Shown here: one piece after another, positions 11,252-23,771 of the stretch
How positions within the stretch are numbered: position 1 is the first letter of the stretch
Layout of the letters: every line of letters starts with the position of its first letter
Assembly: GCA_002794775.1 (NCBI GenBank)
Contig: NBAY01000008.1
Location: 558,001 to 622,000, forward strand
DNA from: Porodaedalea pini
Taxonomy: Eukaryota; Basidiomycota; Agaricomycetes; Hymenochaetales; Hymenochaetaceae
Reading direction: 5' to 3'
DNA length: 64,000 nucleotides
The notes under the pieces: generated by a model
The model's input: only the letters and a program-made list of their open reading frames with translations
Databases searched by the model: none
What the model was told of the DNA's origin: nothing
Made by a program: the position numbers and the translations under genes

Positions 11252-13195
11252 ATGTCCCCGCCTGGCAGTCAGATTCCAATGGATCAGATATGGTTAGTTA
11301 AATTCTTGCTAGGATATTGTGTGCAGGTGACTGACCAAACTCTCGGACAGGGATCATATGCTTAAGCAGCTAAAGGGTATCTCTCAATACACATTTGTTT
11401 GCGGCAGATCGTAATCATGGTACAGACCTGTCGTCCGCTACTGTCGAGAAGAACTTGGAACTAACTCACCGGGTGAATCAACTGGAGGAAGAGCTGCAGG
11501 TGTGGAAACAGGCGCGATCAGTAACGGTCGAAACCGCAGAGCGGGATAAGAGGCAACACGAGGATGAAAAATCAATGCTACAAAAGCGGATCAATGTTCT
11601 CGAATCAATGCAGGTGAGTAGGCCTCTGTGATGAAGTTTGGATTAGTACTTATACGTGGTCAGGGCTCTATGGTACTCTGCGTCCTCGACGGAGACGGTA
11701 ACATCTTTGCCGACCATCTTTTAGCAGTTGGACTCGAAGGTGGGCGAGAGGCAGCCAGAAGCCTGACAAGCGGTATTTGGGAGTACCTGGAGGGTCTGGG
11801 ATATGATGGACACTCGCGCTTTACCTTCTGGTTGTCGATATATTTTAACAGGAAAGGGTTGCAGGACACGCTCGTAAGAAGCAACGTCTGCACCGCGGAC
11901 CAGTTTGAAGCGTTCCTGGTCGGTATCAGCCAGGCGTCCCCGCGATTCCTGCTTGTGGACGTCGGACATGGAAAAGAGGCCGCTGATGCAAAAATAAAAG
12001 GTTCGTCTGCGCTTAGTATTATCACCCTGTTTATTGATGTCCTTCAGAATATCTGCAAACATACACTCGCTTCCCACAAACGTTGAAGGTCTTCTTTGGC
12101 GGTACGTGTGTGATTAATACGCTCCCACCAAGCATGCTTATGCTGTTTCAGGCGGACACGACAATGGATATCTTCCAACACTTACAGCTCTAGAAAATGA
12201 ACGCTTACTGGACAAAGTAGTCCTTTTGAGAGGTTATCACGGAGTGGCCGCGGAATTGAAGGCTCTGAATCTTCCAACATTAACTCTCAACAATCTCTTC
12301 CGGGGTGTGAAGCTCGTTAGCCCTCCGAGTTCGCGATTCGCTGCCACGCCTGCACCCTCTGAACCCGAGAACGGTGTATCTTCTCCTTCCTTGAAATCGG
12401 GTGCCTCTCCACCGGTCATTAACTCGATGTATTACAACAATAATGGACAAATCGCTCAGAAACAGATACTTATCGATCCGAACCTCGTGCGTGCTTCAGT
12501 TTTTTTTTAATTTTATTTCACGGCTTGGGCTCACCTATACTCCTTCGTACGACTACCAGCCTTTAACGAAACGTAAGTTTTGCATGCTTTGTATTCAACT
12601 ACCCCTCAGTGACGGTGTTCAATCAGAGAACCCTCCTCCATGTAATGAATTCTATCTCTTGCGAAAGTGCCCTAGAGGAGTACGCTGTAGACTTACTTCT
12701 CTTAGCCTTTATTGACGAAGCACATCGCGCAGGAGAACTGCAAATATGGTCACGCCTATGCTCTTACTTCAGAAATGATAGCTCAGCTCGCGAAGTCTGC
12801 AAAGAATTCACCATGTGGATCCGTTAGAAAAGGTATATTCTATCTGGAGTTCTCATACAGTCTCTTGCTAAAGTTATTCTGTGTACAGGTGTGCCATGCT
12901 CGTTCGGGCCTCGCTGCATATGGGGACACGCTTGTCCAAGGGGTCCGACGTGCTTCCACTTCCAGCAAGGAAAATGTTGGTTCAAGAGTGGTGAGTTTTC
13001 TTAATTTCAACGTCTGCGATAATGTTTTTGAAATTAACGTGCTCCTGTGTAGCTGCTGCTCATGCCAACAACGAGTCCAATGGCTCGGGAGACACTATCC
13101 ATTCTCCTATGGAATTGAGCCCGAGCTTTCCAGCCGCTCCTACGAACTCACTTCTTAGACGCATCGACACGTTGTCGAACTTCATTATCAACTGA
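11252..13195 (+). CDS. CCCH tandem zinc-finger protein with PIN/NYN-like N-domain (paralogue 2)
   Basis: About nine exons join to a protein starting MSPPGSQIPMDQIWDHMLKQ. A coiled coil (LELTHRVNQLEEELQVWKQ) is followed by the globular domain: MVLCVLDGDGNIFADHLL, FLLVDVGHGKEAADAKIK and VFFGGGHDNGYLPTL. Then come a disordered linker and two canonical fingers: CX8CX5CX3H in PPPCNEFYLLRKCPRGENC followed by KYGH, and CX8CX5CX3H in SPCGSVRKGVPCSFGPRC followed by IWGH. A Cys-rich motif CPRGPTCFHFQQGKC and a short tail end at TGA 13193. It lies 758 bp after paralogue 1, in the same orientation with the same domain order, so an old tandem duplication is clear. Here the acidic and Lys/Asp positions are kept. 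The role is probably RNA binding and perhaps cleavage; the second part is inference. Confidence 0.8.
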
Positions 13196-13463
13196 TTGTG
13201 AACAAAAAAAAATACGGAGATAATAGTGACAAGCAATGATTTTGTAACTCTCATGTTACGTGCTTTAACTGATATACATATGATGCATGTCCTGGTCTAC
13301 GAAAAGTGTGTACTGGATTGCGAGAAAGCTTCCGGTGGTTACATAAGATCGATGTCGATAGATAGATCGACGTGATGAATGCCGAAAGCCTGCGCTGCGT
13401 GCTCGCCTAACTTCAACCCTCCAACCATCTTGCAGTCCTCGATCCTTGATTCACAACTAGACA

Positions 13464-14643
13464 ATGTCTTCAGTAAGTCTGGCTGTGATTCATTGTGAGA
13501 TTAGATGACTGATCATACCGTTCTCTATAGCACGATGATGATGCCGACCTTCACGCGTCGGAGACGCCAGGCGAGTCAATTCACACCGTGTAATAAACAC
13601 CGATGTTGAAACAGCCGTCCCTGCGTAGGCTACAAGGTCAACGCCCCGGCGAAGGTACATTAACATTTTCGTTAATGGGAATGACGATCTGACTCTAAAA
13701 CCCAGAGTCCCGAGGAATACGCACAGATGGACGCGAACGATGAAAGTTTGGCGAGATGGAAAGCGAGCTTGGGCATTGGCGCTGGGGATGCTGCTGCTCC
13801 AGGAGAAGGGCCAAAGGTACACGATATCAAGCTTCGTAGGTAGATAGCATATGAGAATGCTTACAATCGTGCTTCTATGCAGGTCACCGTGTTGAGCCTC
13901 GAGCTGGTTTCTCCCACTTTACCGGCAGGGAAATCGATCGTGCTTGACCTGGGAAACCCTCAGGCCCTGGCAGATGCGAAGAAGAATCCATTCACCATCA
14001 AAGAGGGAGTTGAGTACAAGTGAGTGTTAGATCCTCTACGAGTCCGTCGGTCGCATTAAATAACTGCTTTAAATAGCGTGCTGATCAGGTTCAAGGTCAA
14101 CCATTCTATTATTTCGTGAGTCACCTCGTGTATCCTGTTCCTGAATTCCCACATATAATTGACATGATTTCCAGGGTACGTGCTGGTCGCTTCGATCTGT
14201 GTCCTCTTCTGAAAGCTAGGTTTAGGGTGTGAGATACATTCAAGTCGTGAAACGCGCCGGAATCAAAGGTCAGTGTTTACAATTCTGTCTCATTTCATAA
14301 GACCATTTTCGCCTGACGCATATTTAGTGGACAAGCTGGAGCAGATGCTTGGCTCTTACGGTCCATCAGCGTCAGTGTTCTATCTCTGCGTTTGTTATCA
14401 CGCTCTGATTATTGTTTTATACATATAGTGAGCCGTACGTCAAGAACTTCCCCACTGAGGAATCTCCGTCCGGCATGGTCGCACGCTCAGGCACTTATAA
14501 CGTGCGAAGCCGTGTTACTGATGACGACAAGGAGGTCTATGCTGGTGTGTTCTTATCTACAGCTGTTCAAATGGTCAGTATCTCTGATCATTCGTGTTTT
14601 TTTAGACTTCGAGTGGGCATTCAAGCTTGCAAAGGAGTGGTAA
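13464..14643 (+). CDS. RDI1: Rho GDP-dissociation inhibitor
   Basis: The joined exons encode about 200 residues, the normal length for RhoGDI. They start MSS-HDDDADLHAS and continue with the N-terminal regulatory arm (ETPGYKVNAPAKSPEEYAQ, then DANDESLARWKASLGI) and the immunoglobulin-like domain (TVLSLELVSPTLPAG, FTIKEGVEYNVLIRFKVNHS, GVRYIQVVKRAGIKVDKLEQ, LGSYGPSADEPYVKNFP, EESPSGMVARSGTYNVRS). The C-terminus is VYADFEWAFKLAKEW. The family extracts prenylated Rho/Cdc42 GTPases from membranes and keeps them GDP-bound in the cytosol. The second intron (13571-13628) uses a GC donor if the conserved ETPGYK is to be continuous. COQ2 follows 171 bp downstream on the same strand. Confidence 0.93.
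13571..13628 (+). other. 58-nt GC-AG intron in the RhoGDI gene
   Basis: The exon ends GAGACGCCAG; the intron would begin GCGAGT and end GCGTAG before GCTACAAGG, giving ETPGYK as in fungal RhoGDIs. A GT donor 26 nt further on (ACC|GTGTAA) is possible but inserts ESIHT into that motif. Confidence 0.65.
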
Positions 14644-14813
14644 TGAATGCACTTCATCAGCTTCATAACTGGCTCCTGGATCTTCTCCTATTTCTATAGC
14701 ACATGTCGTCTTCGTGTGCTTGCTTCTTTTATTTTTGTCGTGATTGGAACTTGAAACTAAGTTGTATTCAATAAAATAAAATACCGCCTTCCAAAGTTGG
14801 ACGATATTTTGTC

Positions 14814-16244
<1,431 letters not shown>

Positions 16245-16713
16245 TGTATATGATTATGTTGTCATTGACCGCTTCCTTCTCTATCGAGACCAAGACTCAC
16301 TGCGTCGGCCCATACTTCGCGGTGCCGGAGCGCGTGGCACGTAATCGCAACACGCGGGCCTTAATCGTTGTTTCTACATATGTAGATTTGATGTTCGCGG
16401 CAGAAACCCATGTGTGGTATACATCCAGCCTCCTGGCAGTTCATCACTTATGCATCCTTTATATGCTGACTACATCAACTCTACCAAGAGCTTCCTCGTG
16501 AACGCATGAATAGAAGCTCCTCCGTCATCCAAATATCGGCAATTCATAACCAGGGTTGACTTCGGAAGATAACGCCGTCTGCGGAGAGCCCTCAAGCTCA
16601 TTAATTTTGCTGTCTTTCACTTCTTCTTTGACTAAAGCATCCTTAGCAGCTCTCATCTACACGTTCTTGTTCTGATTCTTATCGGCCCGTGAGCCGCGTA
16701 CCTCAAGGACATA
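16245..16713. other. 3' flank of COQ2 up to the palindromic element
   Basis: Contains the COQ2 3' untranslated region. I see no other gene in it. Confidence 0.4.
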
Positions 16714-17836
16714 CAGTGACTCAAAAAACTGTTGCAATGATCGGCGCATTTTGGTCATTTCGCATATATCTCCGCAACAATTGTAGCTATACACAAATAA
16801 AAATTATTTTTGGAAAGCTGTACATTGTAGCTTTCGAATGATATGCATAGTGTTGTGTACCTCAAAACATTAATGAAGTTATGGGTTGGCAAATGTGATC
16901 AAACATTGCAACAGTTTTTTGGCTGTTAGAATTGAAGTACATAATTCATCAATAACTCCTCAAATTCAGATCTTTTTTCTTTGAAACTTTTTGTGGTAGT
17001 ATTATTGTGCATTATGGTCAATATGTATGAGTTTCATGATGATTGGTTGCGAAGAGACTGTACAGTGAGCCAAGCCAGTTTCTGGTGATCTGGCCCAGAA
17101 AAGGCCATTTTGGATACTAAATGCACTATAGAAAATCAACCACTGACTGGATTCTCTTGAAACCTTCTATACACTGTGTGATATAAAACTGCTACACAGT
17201 AATATTTCATGAAGTTGGTTAAGTTACTCCAGATGGCTGTATGCTCAATTCATCTTCAAAAGGCCCAGACTAAAGCCAAAATTTGATGCAAACTGATTGA
17301 AGGAACATTATCTTATTTTATACTGGCCACAATACTTCAATAATCCAATCACATGTATGAGTGCACTTCTATATGGCTCATAGAAGGTTTCAAGAGAATC
17401 CAGTCAGTGGTTGATTTTCTATAGTGCATTTAGTATCCAAAATGGCCTTTTCTGGGCCAGATCACCAGAAACTGGCTTGGCTCACTGTACAGTCTCTTCG
17501 CAACCAATCATCATGAAACTCATACATATTGACCATAATGCACAATAATACTACCACAAAAAGTTTCAAAGAAAAAAGATCTGAATTTGAGGAGTTATTG
17601 ATGAATTATGTACTTCAATTCTAACAGCCAAAAAACTGTTGCAATGTTTGATCACATTTGCCAACCCATAACTTCATTAATGTTTTGAGGTACACAACAC
17701 TATGCATATCATTCGAAAGCTACAATGTACAGCTTTCCAAAAATAATTTTTATTTGTGTATAGCTACAATTGTTGCGGAGATATACGCGAAATGACCAAA
17801 ATGCGCCGATCATTGCAACAGTTTTTTGAGTCACTG
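16714..17836. mobile_element. 1.12-kb foldback element with 457-bp inverted arms
   Basis: The left arm (16714-17170) and right arm (17380-17836) are inverted copies of each other. By eye I find a single difference (an A/G change in TTTCGCATATATCTCC against its mate). The outer end is CAGTGACTCAAAAAACTGTT and TA flanks both sides (16712-16713, 17837-17838), the Tc1/mariner target signature. The 209-bp centre and the arms have no transposase. It lies between the COQ2 3' end and the amidase promoter. The near-identity of the arms means recent insertion or arm conversion. Confidence 0.93.
16723..16739 (+). repeat. 17-bp subterminal repeat, copy 1
   Basis: AAAAAACTGTTGCAATG recurs in inverted orientation at 16904-16920 within the same arm, and both are mirrored in the right arm, making four sites in all. 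Such spaced repeats near the ends are typical transposase-binding sites. Confidence 0.7.
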
Positions 17837-17968
17837 TAGAACATCTTATCTTGAATAACCTGCATCCTACCACATGATCGCGTCCCAACTGACGAGCGCG
17901 CTTTCTTGATTTAAAAGGATGGCTTGAAATCTACGAAGCCCTCGACGTGTCGTCGCCCACAGTCAGGT
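17837..17968. promoter_or_regulatory. promoter region of the amidase gene
   Basis: The 130 bp between the foldback element and the amidase start. It contains GATTTAAAAGGATGG, a weak TATA-like stretch, about 60 bp before the ATG. Confidence 0.35.
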
Positions 17969-20400
17969 ATGGCTGGTCGTCTTACAGACATTCCTCTACT
18001 ATTCATCTTCTTGAGGTTAGCGAGAGCAGCCATAACAATTTCACGGACGCTCGACATCGATGGACAGGCTTACTACCTGCCTCAAGAGCCTCTCGTGCCA
18101 TTCTCCGGTGCTCTAGGCTCCAGTGAAGTCCTTCCGCTGACTGTAATTTCAACGAATGCATCCGTTGTCACAGACAATGCAGTCAAACAGACCGTCGAGA
18201 GCTGGGAGAAAATAGATGATGTGTTCACCGAGTCGTTCTTACAGGGCAGGCCTTGTTTTTCTCACTGCATACATACTTTGTCTCATTCCACATTTCGCAT
18301 AGCTGTCCTCCTTAGACATAGTGGCGAAGGAACTGCGACAATCGATTCAACGGCGGTGGCTTTCTTCGCTAGCAAGGGGGTAGAAAAGCTTTTTATCTCG
18401 GGAGCCAAAGCATCCGGGTCTTCAAAAACCTTACAGGTTTATGAAGTGTCAGACGTTAAGGTGCTGAAATCCGTTGGTCGAGATAATTTTCTTGCTCAAT
18501 TCACCTCAAGGTTCCATCTGGTCCATATATGTTAGCAAAAGACCCATCTGGCATCACCTCCATTTTTCAACCTCGCAGGCTGTTCTTTGACGAAACGCAG
18601 GTTCTTATATCTTTGTATCTTCGACGTAGAATCTTGGTGTGGTTTTAACCGACATTCTACCTTAGTCGTTTTATAAGTCAGTCCATCCATTAAAAGATGG
18701 CTCCTTTTCGGTCGTTTCTGCATCACTGGATACGGATTCCTCACCGTGCATTGGAGTCCCGTCTCGTCTTTACGCTCAGGAAAAGGATGCAAACGTGTTC
18801 CCCCTTGCTGGAGTGCGCGTCACTGTGAAGGACATCTACTTCCGTAACTTGCAAGCATTTTTCTCCGTCATCCTGCGTTATTGAACCGGTTTTAGTCAAG
18901 GGCCTCAAGGCATCTTGTGGGAATCGAGCCTTCTACTCCACCTACGGCGTACGGAATGCTACAGGGCCTGCAGTATCACGCCTAGTAACACTCGGAGCGG
19001 ATATCATAGGCATGACAAAGACAGTCCAGTTCGCGAACGGCGACAGGGCAACGGCGGACTGGGTAGACTACCACGCATCTTTCGTCCTGCGTGGTGATGG
19101 CTACCGCGAACCGTCTGGCTCGACGACGGGAGGGGGTTCAAGCACTTCTGCACACGATTGGCTCGACGTCGGGATCGGGTCTGACACCGGCGGCTCGATT
19201 CGCGGTCCTGCAGGAGCAAATGGCATATATGGTATACGACCGTCTGTGGGAGCGATTAGCCTTGACGAAGTCATGCCGTTGAGTGATATTCTTGATACAG
19301 GAGGATATGTGAGCATATAAATTATCAGTCCATTTTATTGATAAATGACTACGCCTTGATCTCAAAAGCTTGCGAGGGATCCGCATCTGTTCCGCACCTT
19401 CGGCAAAGCATGGTATGGCGAGAACGAAATGTTCCGCTCGTATCCGTCCTTCCCATCGCAGCTTCTTCTGTCGTCCAGCTTCAGGAGCGTCTTGCCTGCC
19501 TCTTTTGGAGTCTATACAAGTTTCTTCGAAAAACTGCAAGATTTTCTTGGGGCGACAGCACGGAACTTTTCTATCGCAGAGGCGTGGAATGCAACGAGTG
19601 TGGTAGACGTACCGGTGAACACGTACCTTAACGAGGTTTGCATCATTTCCTCCGAGAGCACTCACTCCAAAAAGCATATTGCCAATTGCTCATCGCATAT
19701 CTGGTAGACATACCCTACACTCATAGCCTTCCACCAATGGAGTGTGGTCGGCTCGAAGCTGTTTGCGGACTACGCTGCAGCAAATGAGGGACGCAACCCA
19801 CACATAAATCCTGCAGTGCTCGAACGCTGGCAGTACGGCCAGATGCGCGGCGAGGCGAACTACACTGAGGAGATTCTTCACCAGCAGACGTTCGAAAATT
19901 GGACGTCCAACCATTTCTTGCTGGAAGACGCGAAGGCTTGCTCACAGAGCATATACTTATATCCGTATGATTCAATGCTTATTTTTATCTTATCATTTCA
20001 AGAGTTGACCGAAGTATTATTCTCTCCGTATCATACAGACAAAGCGATGGCACATATTCATCGCGTGAAGCATACTTCTCCGAGCCGTCCTCACCTCCAT
20101 TCGGGTTCTCTGACGGACGCGTCGCGGTACACGCGCGCGCGCCCGACATGGTCATCCCCAGTACGTTTGATTCCGTCTTTCTACATTCTCCACGAAACTA
20201 CGTAGTGCCCACGCTGACATAGACGCACAGTTGGGCAGGTCCCTTACATGTCTGAAATCAGCGGCATACAGGAGGTCCTTCCGGTGTCTGTATCGCTCGT
20301 TGCACGCCGTGGTTGCGACTTCATGCTCTTGGATCTCCTTGGGGCGCTCGCGGACGCCGGTATTGTCCAAGCTGTAAAGACTGGCCGGACAGCATTTTGA
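17969..20400 (+). CDS. secreted amidase-signature family protein
   Basis: The start at 17969 gives a signal-peptide-like N-terminus ([20 protein letters not shown]). An N-terminal extension precedes the amidase-signature domain. Its catalytic triad is visible: Lys in [12 protein letters not shown], the cis-Ser in [13 protein letters not shown] and the nucleophile Ser in [19 protein letters not shown]. The C-terminus ([40 protein letters not shown]) is also typical, and TGA is at 20398. These enzymes hydrolyse amide bonds; the substrate cannot be told from sequence. The N-terminal extension and signal peptide distinguish it from GatA. Intron edges between 18243 and 18330 and near 18600 are not resolved. 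The palindromic element sits 132 bp before the start. Confidence 0.83.
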
Positions 20401-20985
20401 GCTTCGCTATCTATCACATCATTGCATGATAAAGAAGGAATGGCGGAACGGTCTGAGCGAACTTGCTTGGTAAATGTAGAGCATGGTCTTCAGTGCTTAC
20501 GCGCTTACGGCCCGTAGACCTCCTGTCTTCCGGTGACGTAGCACCGAAAATGCACGATTCATTGTCGCGATCAAGTGCTTTACCAAGTCCAACGCTTACG
20601 CGGATGAATGCGTTAAATCATCGCGGTAGGAAATCTCATGTGTCACAAAGCGTCTAGCGGTCTACCTCTTCACATACATATATGCTTCCTAGGCCTGTCT
20701 GACGCCTTCAGTCTTGGAGAGTATCAAGGCATGTTCTATAAGTAACCGGTAGCAAATAAGCCTCTGTCGACGCAACGAAGTTATGCTTATCACTTGAGTC
20801 AGAAGGACTTTACTGCTCTTGGGTCGCCCTTTAACATGCCTTGGACGCCTTCCGTTAGACATCTTCGGTCTCAAATCTGATTTCCAATATGAAGAGCAAT
20901 AGTACAATTAATTTCTTTCACTGCGCTACAAGTACAACCTTCCCATCATGACGCAATGCTGCAGAAGAGTCCATGCAATAATGAC
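20401..20985. other. intergenic, convergent 3' ends
   Basis: Space between the amidase stop and the stop of the minus-strand CsbD-like gene. It was checked for tRNA-like cloverleaf motifs and none was found. No gene is supported. Confidence 0.45.
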
Positions 20986-21811
20986 TTAGTAGTCACCACC
21001 GGTCTTGCGCTCCTCTCCGCGTGACTTCAGATCCTGCTTTCCGGTAACGGTGCCAGCGAGCTTCTCGGCCGTACCTACAATGATGGACTTTAGTATAAAC
21101 GGTCTTAAGAAAGGTACCACGACACTAACCGCGCATCTTGTCACCGAAAGTAGGCTTGCCGCCCTCGCGCTCGCGCTGGGACTCGCCGCCGTACTGGTCG
21201 CTGCGTGCGCCACCCTGCTGACCTTGTTGGCCCTGCTGACTGTCGGAGAACTGGTCCTGATTGCCAGAAGAGGTGTCCGTGTTCGTGTTGCCATATGCGC
21301 CACCCGACGCACCACCTGATGCACGTGTGCCTGGGATGGAGCTCGAGTTGTCGTCATCGAGGTCGTCGCGCTGTCCAACACCCGAGCTCTGGTTCAGACC
21401 AGAGTTCGAACGCTGGCCACCGAACGTCGCGCCCGTCGACGTGTTGCCGTAGTTAGAGTCGGAGCCGCCAAAGCCGGGCTTCTCGGAGTCGCGGTCACGG
21501 CCGAATGCACCCTGGCCGGAGCCCTGGTTCTGATTCTGGCTGGTGGGGTCGTCGAAGTTGTTGGAGGACTGCGTGGACTGGTCGTTGGAGCCGCGCTGCT
21601 GGTTCTGGCTGCCGTAACCGCCGAGTCCGGTGTTGGCAGGGTCGTACGCGCCCGCACCGGTGCCCTGGCCGTAGGACTCGACGCCACCACGCGAGTCGCT
21701 GAAGCCCTCGCGACCACCGCCCGACGAGGTGTTGTTGAAGCCCTCAGTGTCTGTGAAAGGATTAGAAGGCAGTCCAGACACATAGGTAGAGCACGTACTG
21801 TTGAAAGACAT
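20986..21811 (-). CDS. Gly/Ser/Asn/Gln-rich disordered protein with CsbD-like tail
   Basis: Three exons: ATGTCTTTCAACA, then a short intron (GTACGT...TTCACAG), a long exon coding an almost wholly disordered G/S/N/Q/D-rich chain (GFGGSDSNYGNTSTGATFGG), and after an intron at about 21076-21129 the tail GDKMRGTAEKLAGTVTGKQD ending KTGGDY. The tail resembles the short KxxGxxxKxxGxxTGK repeat of CsbD-like stress proteins. Hydrophilic low-complexity proteins of this kind are usually stress- or desiccation-induced; that role is inference. A TATA box lies about 90 bp upstream. Confidence 0.75.
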
Positions 21812-21897
21812 GGTGTTATTACGGAAAAGAGTTGGTGGAGGTGGTTTGAAAGTAAGTGACTTTGGAGTCTGTGGGGAGGAATGAAGATGACGCAGGG

Positions 21898-21905
21898 TTT
21901 ATAAA
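21898..21905 (-). promoter_or_regulatory. TATA box (TTTATAAA) of the CsbD-like gene
   Basis: A palindromic TTTATAAA 87 bp upstream of the minus-strand ATG at 21811. Confidence 0.5.
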
Positions 21906-22737
21906 GGCTATAGACTTTAGGCCTGGAGCGCTACGCAAGGAATGATGTCAGGTACGTCACGACATAGTTGGGAATTCGAATTGGTGTTGTGGAGTTGACC
22001 TCCAGCAACGAACATTGGAATGCACCACATGCGGTGATTGCTGTGGGCATTAGCCATTATTAGTATATTGCTGGAGATCGATTTCTTTCGCAGCTGGCAA
22101 GATTTCTTGTGCCACATAAACGCAAACTTAGGCTAGCAGTTGGTAAAGCGGGACATTGACCAGAGTAAGAAAAGATAACTGAATAAATTGAACGAGAACC
22201 TGACTCGGAGGCGCGTCAGTCGACGCGTCATAATAGCCATCACGTGATGGTGTGGGGTGTCACCATTTTTGAACCGCGTCATGGTCAACTTGCAATTTCG
22301 ACAACGCACCGACTTTCACCGCAATTAATTATAAAGCGCCTGAATATTGGAGCACTACTAGTACTGCCACTAGTACTCGTTTGTCTTCTAAAGCCGACAG
22401 CTTCCGTCAAAGTGTAAACCTCGCCAAGGGCTCGCGCTTCTGGCACAATACAATAATATTAATATCAATCTTTTGATTCATTATGCAATATTAATACGTG
22501 CAGAAATATTAAACTAAGCATACTTATATCCAGGCTGAACAGAGCATTCACAAGGCATCCTATCCTCTGTACGCTCTTGTCAAGTTCAGTGTCTTCGCAG
22601 ATGCCCCGCCGGGTCTCCAAGCACTGCATGCCGTCAGACCAACAAGCGCTCTCCAATAAGCTCTGAGTTTGAGGCTCCTTGGTCACAAACCTCATATCTG
22701 CATCTATCAGAACCTGACCGGAAGACAGCTTGAAGCT
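21906..22737. other. intergenic region left of the duplicated block
   Basis: It holds the upstream promoter of the CsbD-like gene, an E-box palindrome at 22237-22250 and AT-rich sequence with ATTAATATT motifs. A minus-strand frame at 22465-22755 has plausible composition but no recognisable family, so it is not called. Confidence 0.4.
22237..22250. promoter_or_regulatory. 14-bp palindrome with CACGTG E-box
   Basis: CCATCACGTGATGG is a perfect palindrome centred on the bHLH-binding core CACGTG. It lies about 430 bp upstream of the CsbD-like gene. Confidence 0.4.
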
Positions 22738-22842
22738 CCTACTAGCAGCGCGCATCGGATCCCAAGTTGGAACTCGAAACCTGCTAAGCTTCTGTCACTC
22801 TTACAGACACAAACCCGTAGCCCTATCGCGGCCGTGTCTATC

Positions 22843-23050
22843 ATGACCTCAAGATCGTTTTGGAAGACTCACTTACGCCTGAGGGAATTCGATCGACTAC
22901 GTGTATCCCAGGCCACTGTATAATTGCGCTCAAGCTCTACGATCATCAATAGGCGTGGCCAGGCTTGCCGAATATGCTTCCGAAGCTACCAACTTCCCAC
23001 CGACCAAAGATGCTGCAAATACAGTTTAATATATGTCAGAGGATGAAGGT
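22843..23050 (+). pseudogene. decayed N-terminal fragment of the MLKL-like gene family (copy 1)
   Basis: Read through breaks, the DNA encodes DRLRVSQATV, SSIGVARLAEYASEATNF and PPTKDAANTV. These align with RLRVSRTTVISSTSAIAKLT, KYVSELVNF and APTKCAAELV of the full gene downstream. A stop and a frame change interrupt it, and no further exons follow in usable form. It is a relic of an older gene copy that was duplicated together with the intact gene. Confidence 0.65.
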
Positions 23051-23677
23051 ACGATGCTAGAGTACTTGGACGCTGAGGACGACTAGCTGCTAGCAATAGA
23101 GCCTGGTTAGGAGCGGGTCGACGTCTGAGGTCTAACTCCATCACGTGATGCATTCGCCAGGCGAAGGTCGGCGAACTCAGTGTAGACCTCCTCATAATTG
23201 ACTTTGCAGTGCGGAAAGTGCGGAAACACCAACTTCGTCGCAAGGCCTATGGCATTGAGATACTCATTTTGTGTGTTTCAAGCTGATGGGCGCTTGTCGA
23301 GAAGGATTCGGACCCGATAGCAAAGTTTCCGATTTCTAAAACAGAACTTAACGAAGGTAGGAATCTCTGTATTCTTGAAGAGCTATGTTGACCTGTGCTT
23401 TGCTTACTTAGATTTGCACACATCAAGGAGCATGCGAAGCAGAGCGCACTAAGTTCAATGACCCTCGATCCTGAGCACAAGCACAGGTTCTTTGCACATA
23501 TTCGTAGTCATGGTTCTAAGCTCTCGACCTGCTTCACCAATTCACCTCATGATCCGATCCTTCCATAACAGATGAGCGCCGCCTTTCATAAATCTGAACT
23601 GAGGTATAGCTCTGCCGTATACTTAGAAATCGAAGCTCGAGAACCTGATATACTTCATCTGCCTTGCTCCCCTTTCC
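23051..23677. other. spacer between gene relic and intact gene, copy 1
   Basis: It contains a short readable stretch RFAHIKEHAKQSALSSMTLD at about 23412-23470, also present in copy 2 at about 28381-28440. This may be another relic exon. No complete gene is present. Confidence 0.4.
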
Positions 23678-23684
23678 TATAAAG
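23678..23684 (+). promoter_or_regulatory. TATA box of MLKL-like gene A (TATAAAG)
   Basis: Lies 94 bp before the ATG at 23772. The same box at the same distance is kept in copy 2. Confidence 0.6.
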
Positions 23685-23771
23685 ACTGCAACCCATAACC
23701 CCGCTGTTCCTCCCTCAACACACTCCCAACAATCGTAACCTCAATTCCGTAGACAATAACTCCACTTTCAA

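Noticed and set aside
20440..20660. Possible tRNA (GCGGAACGGTCTGAGCGA resembles a D-arm)
   Set aside because: No matching acceptor stem, anticodon arm or GGTTCGAATCC T-arm follows.
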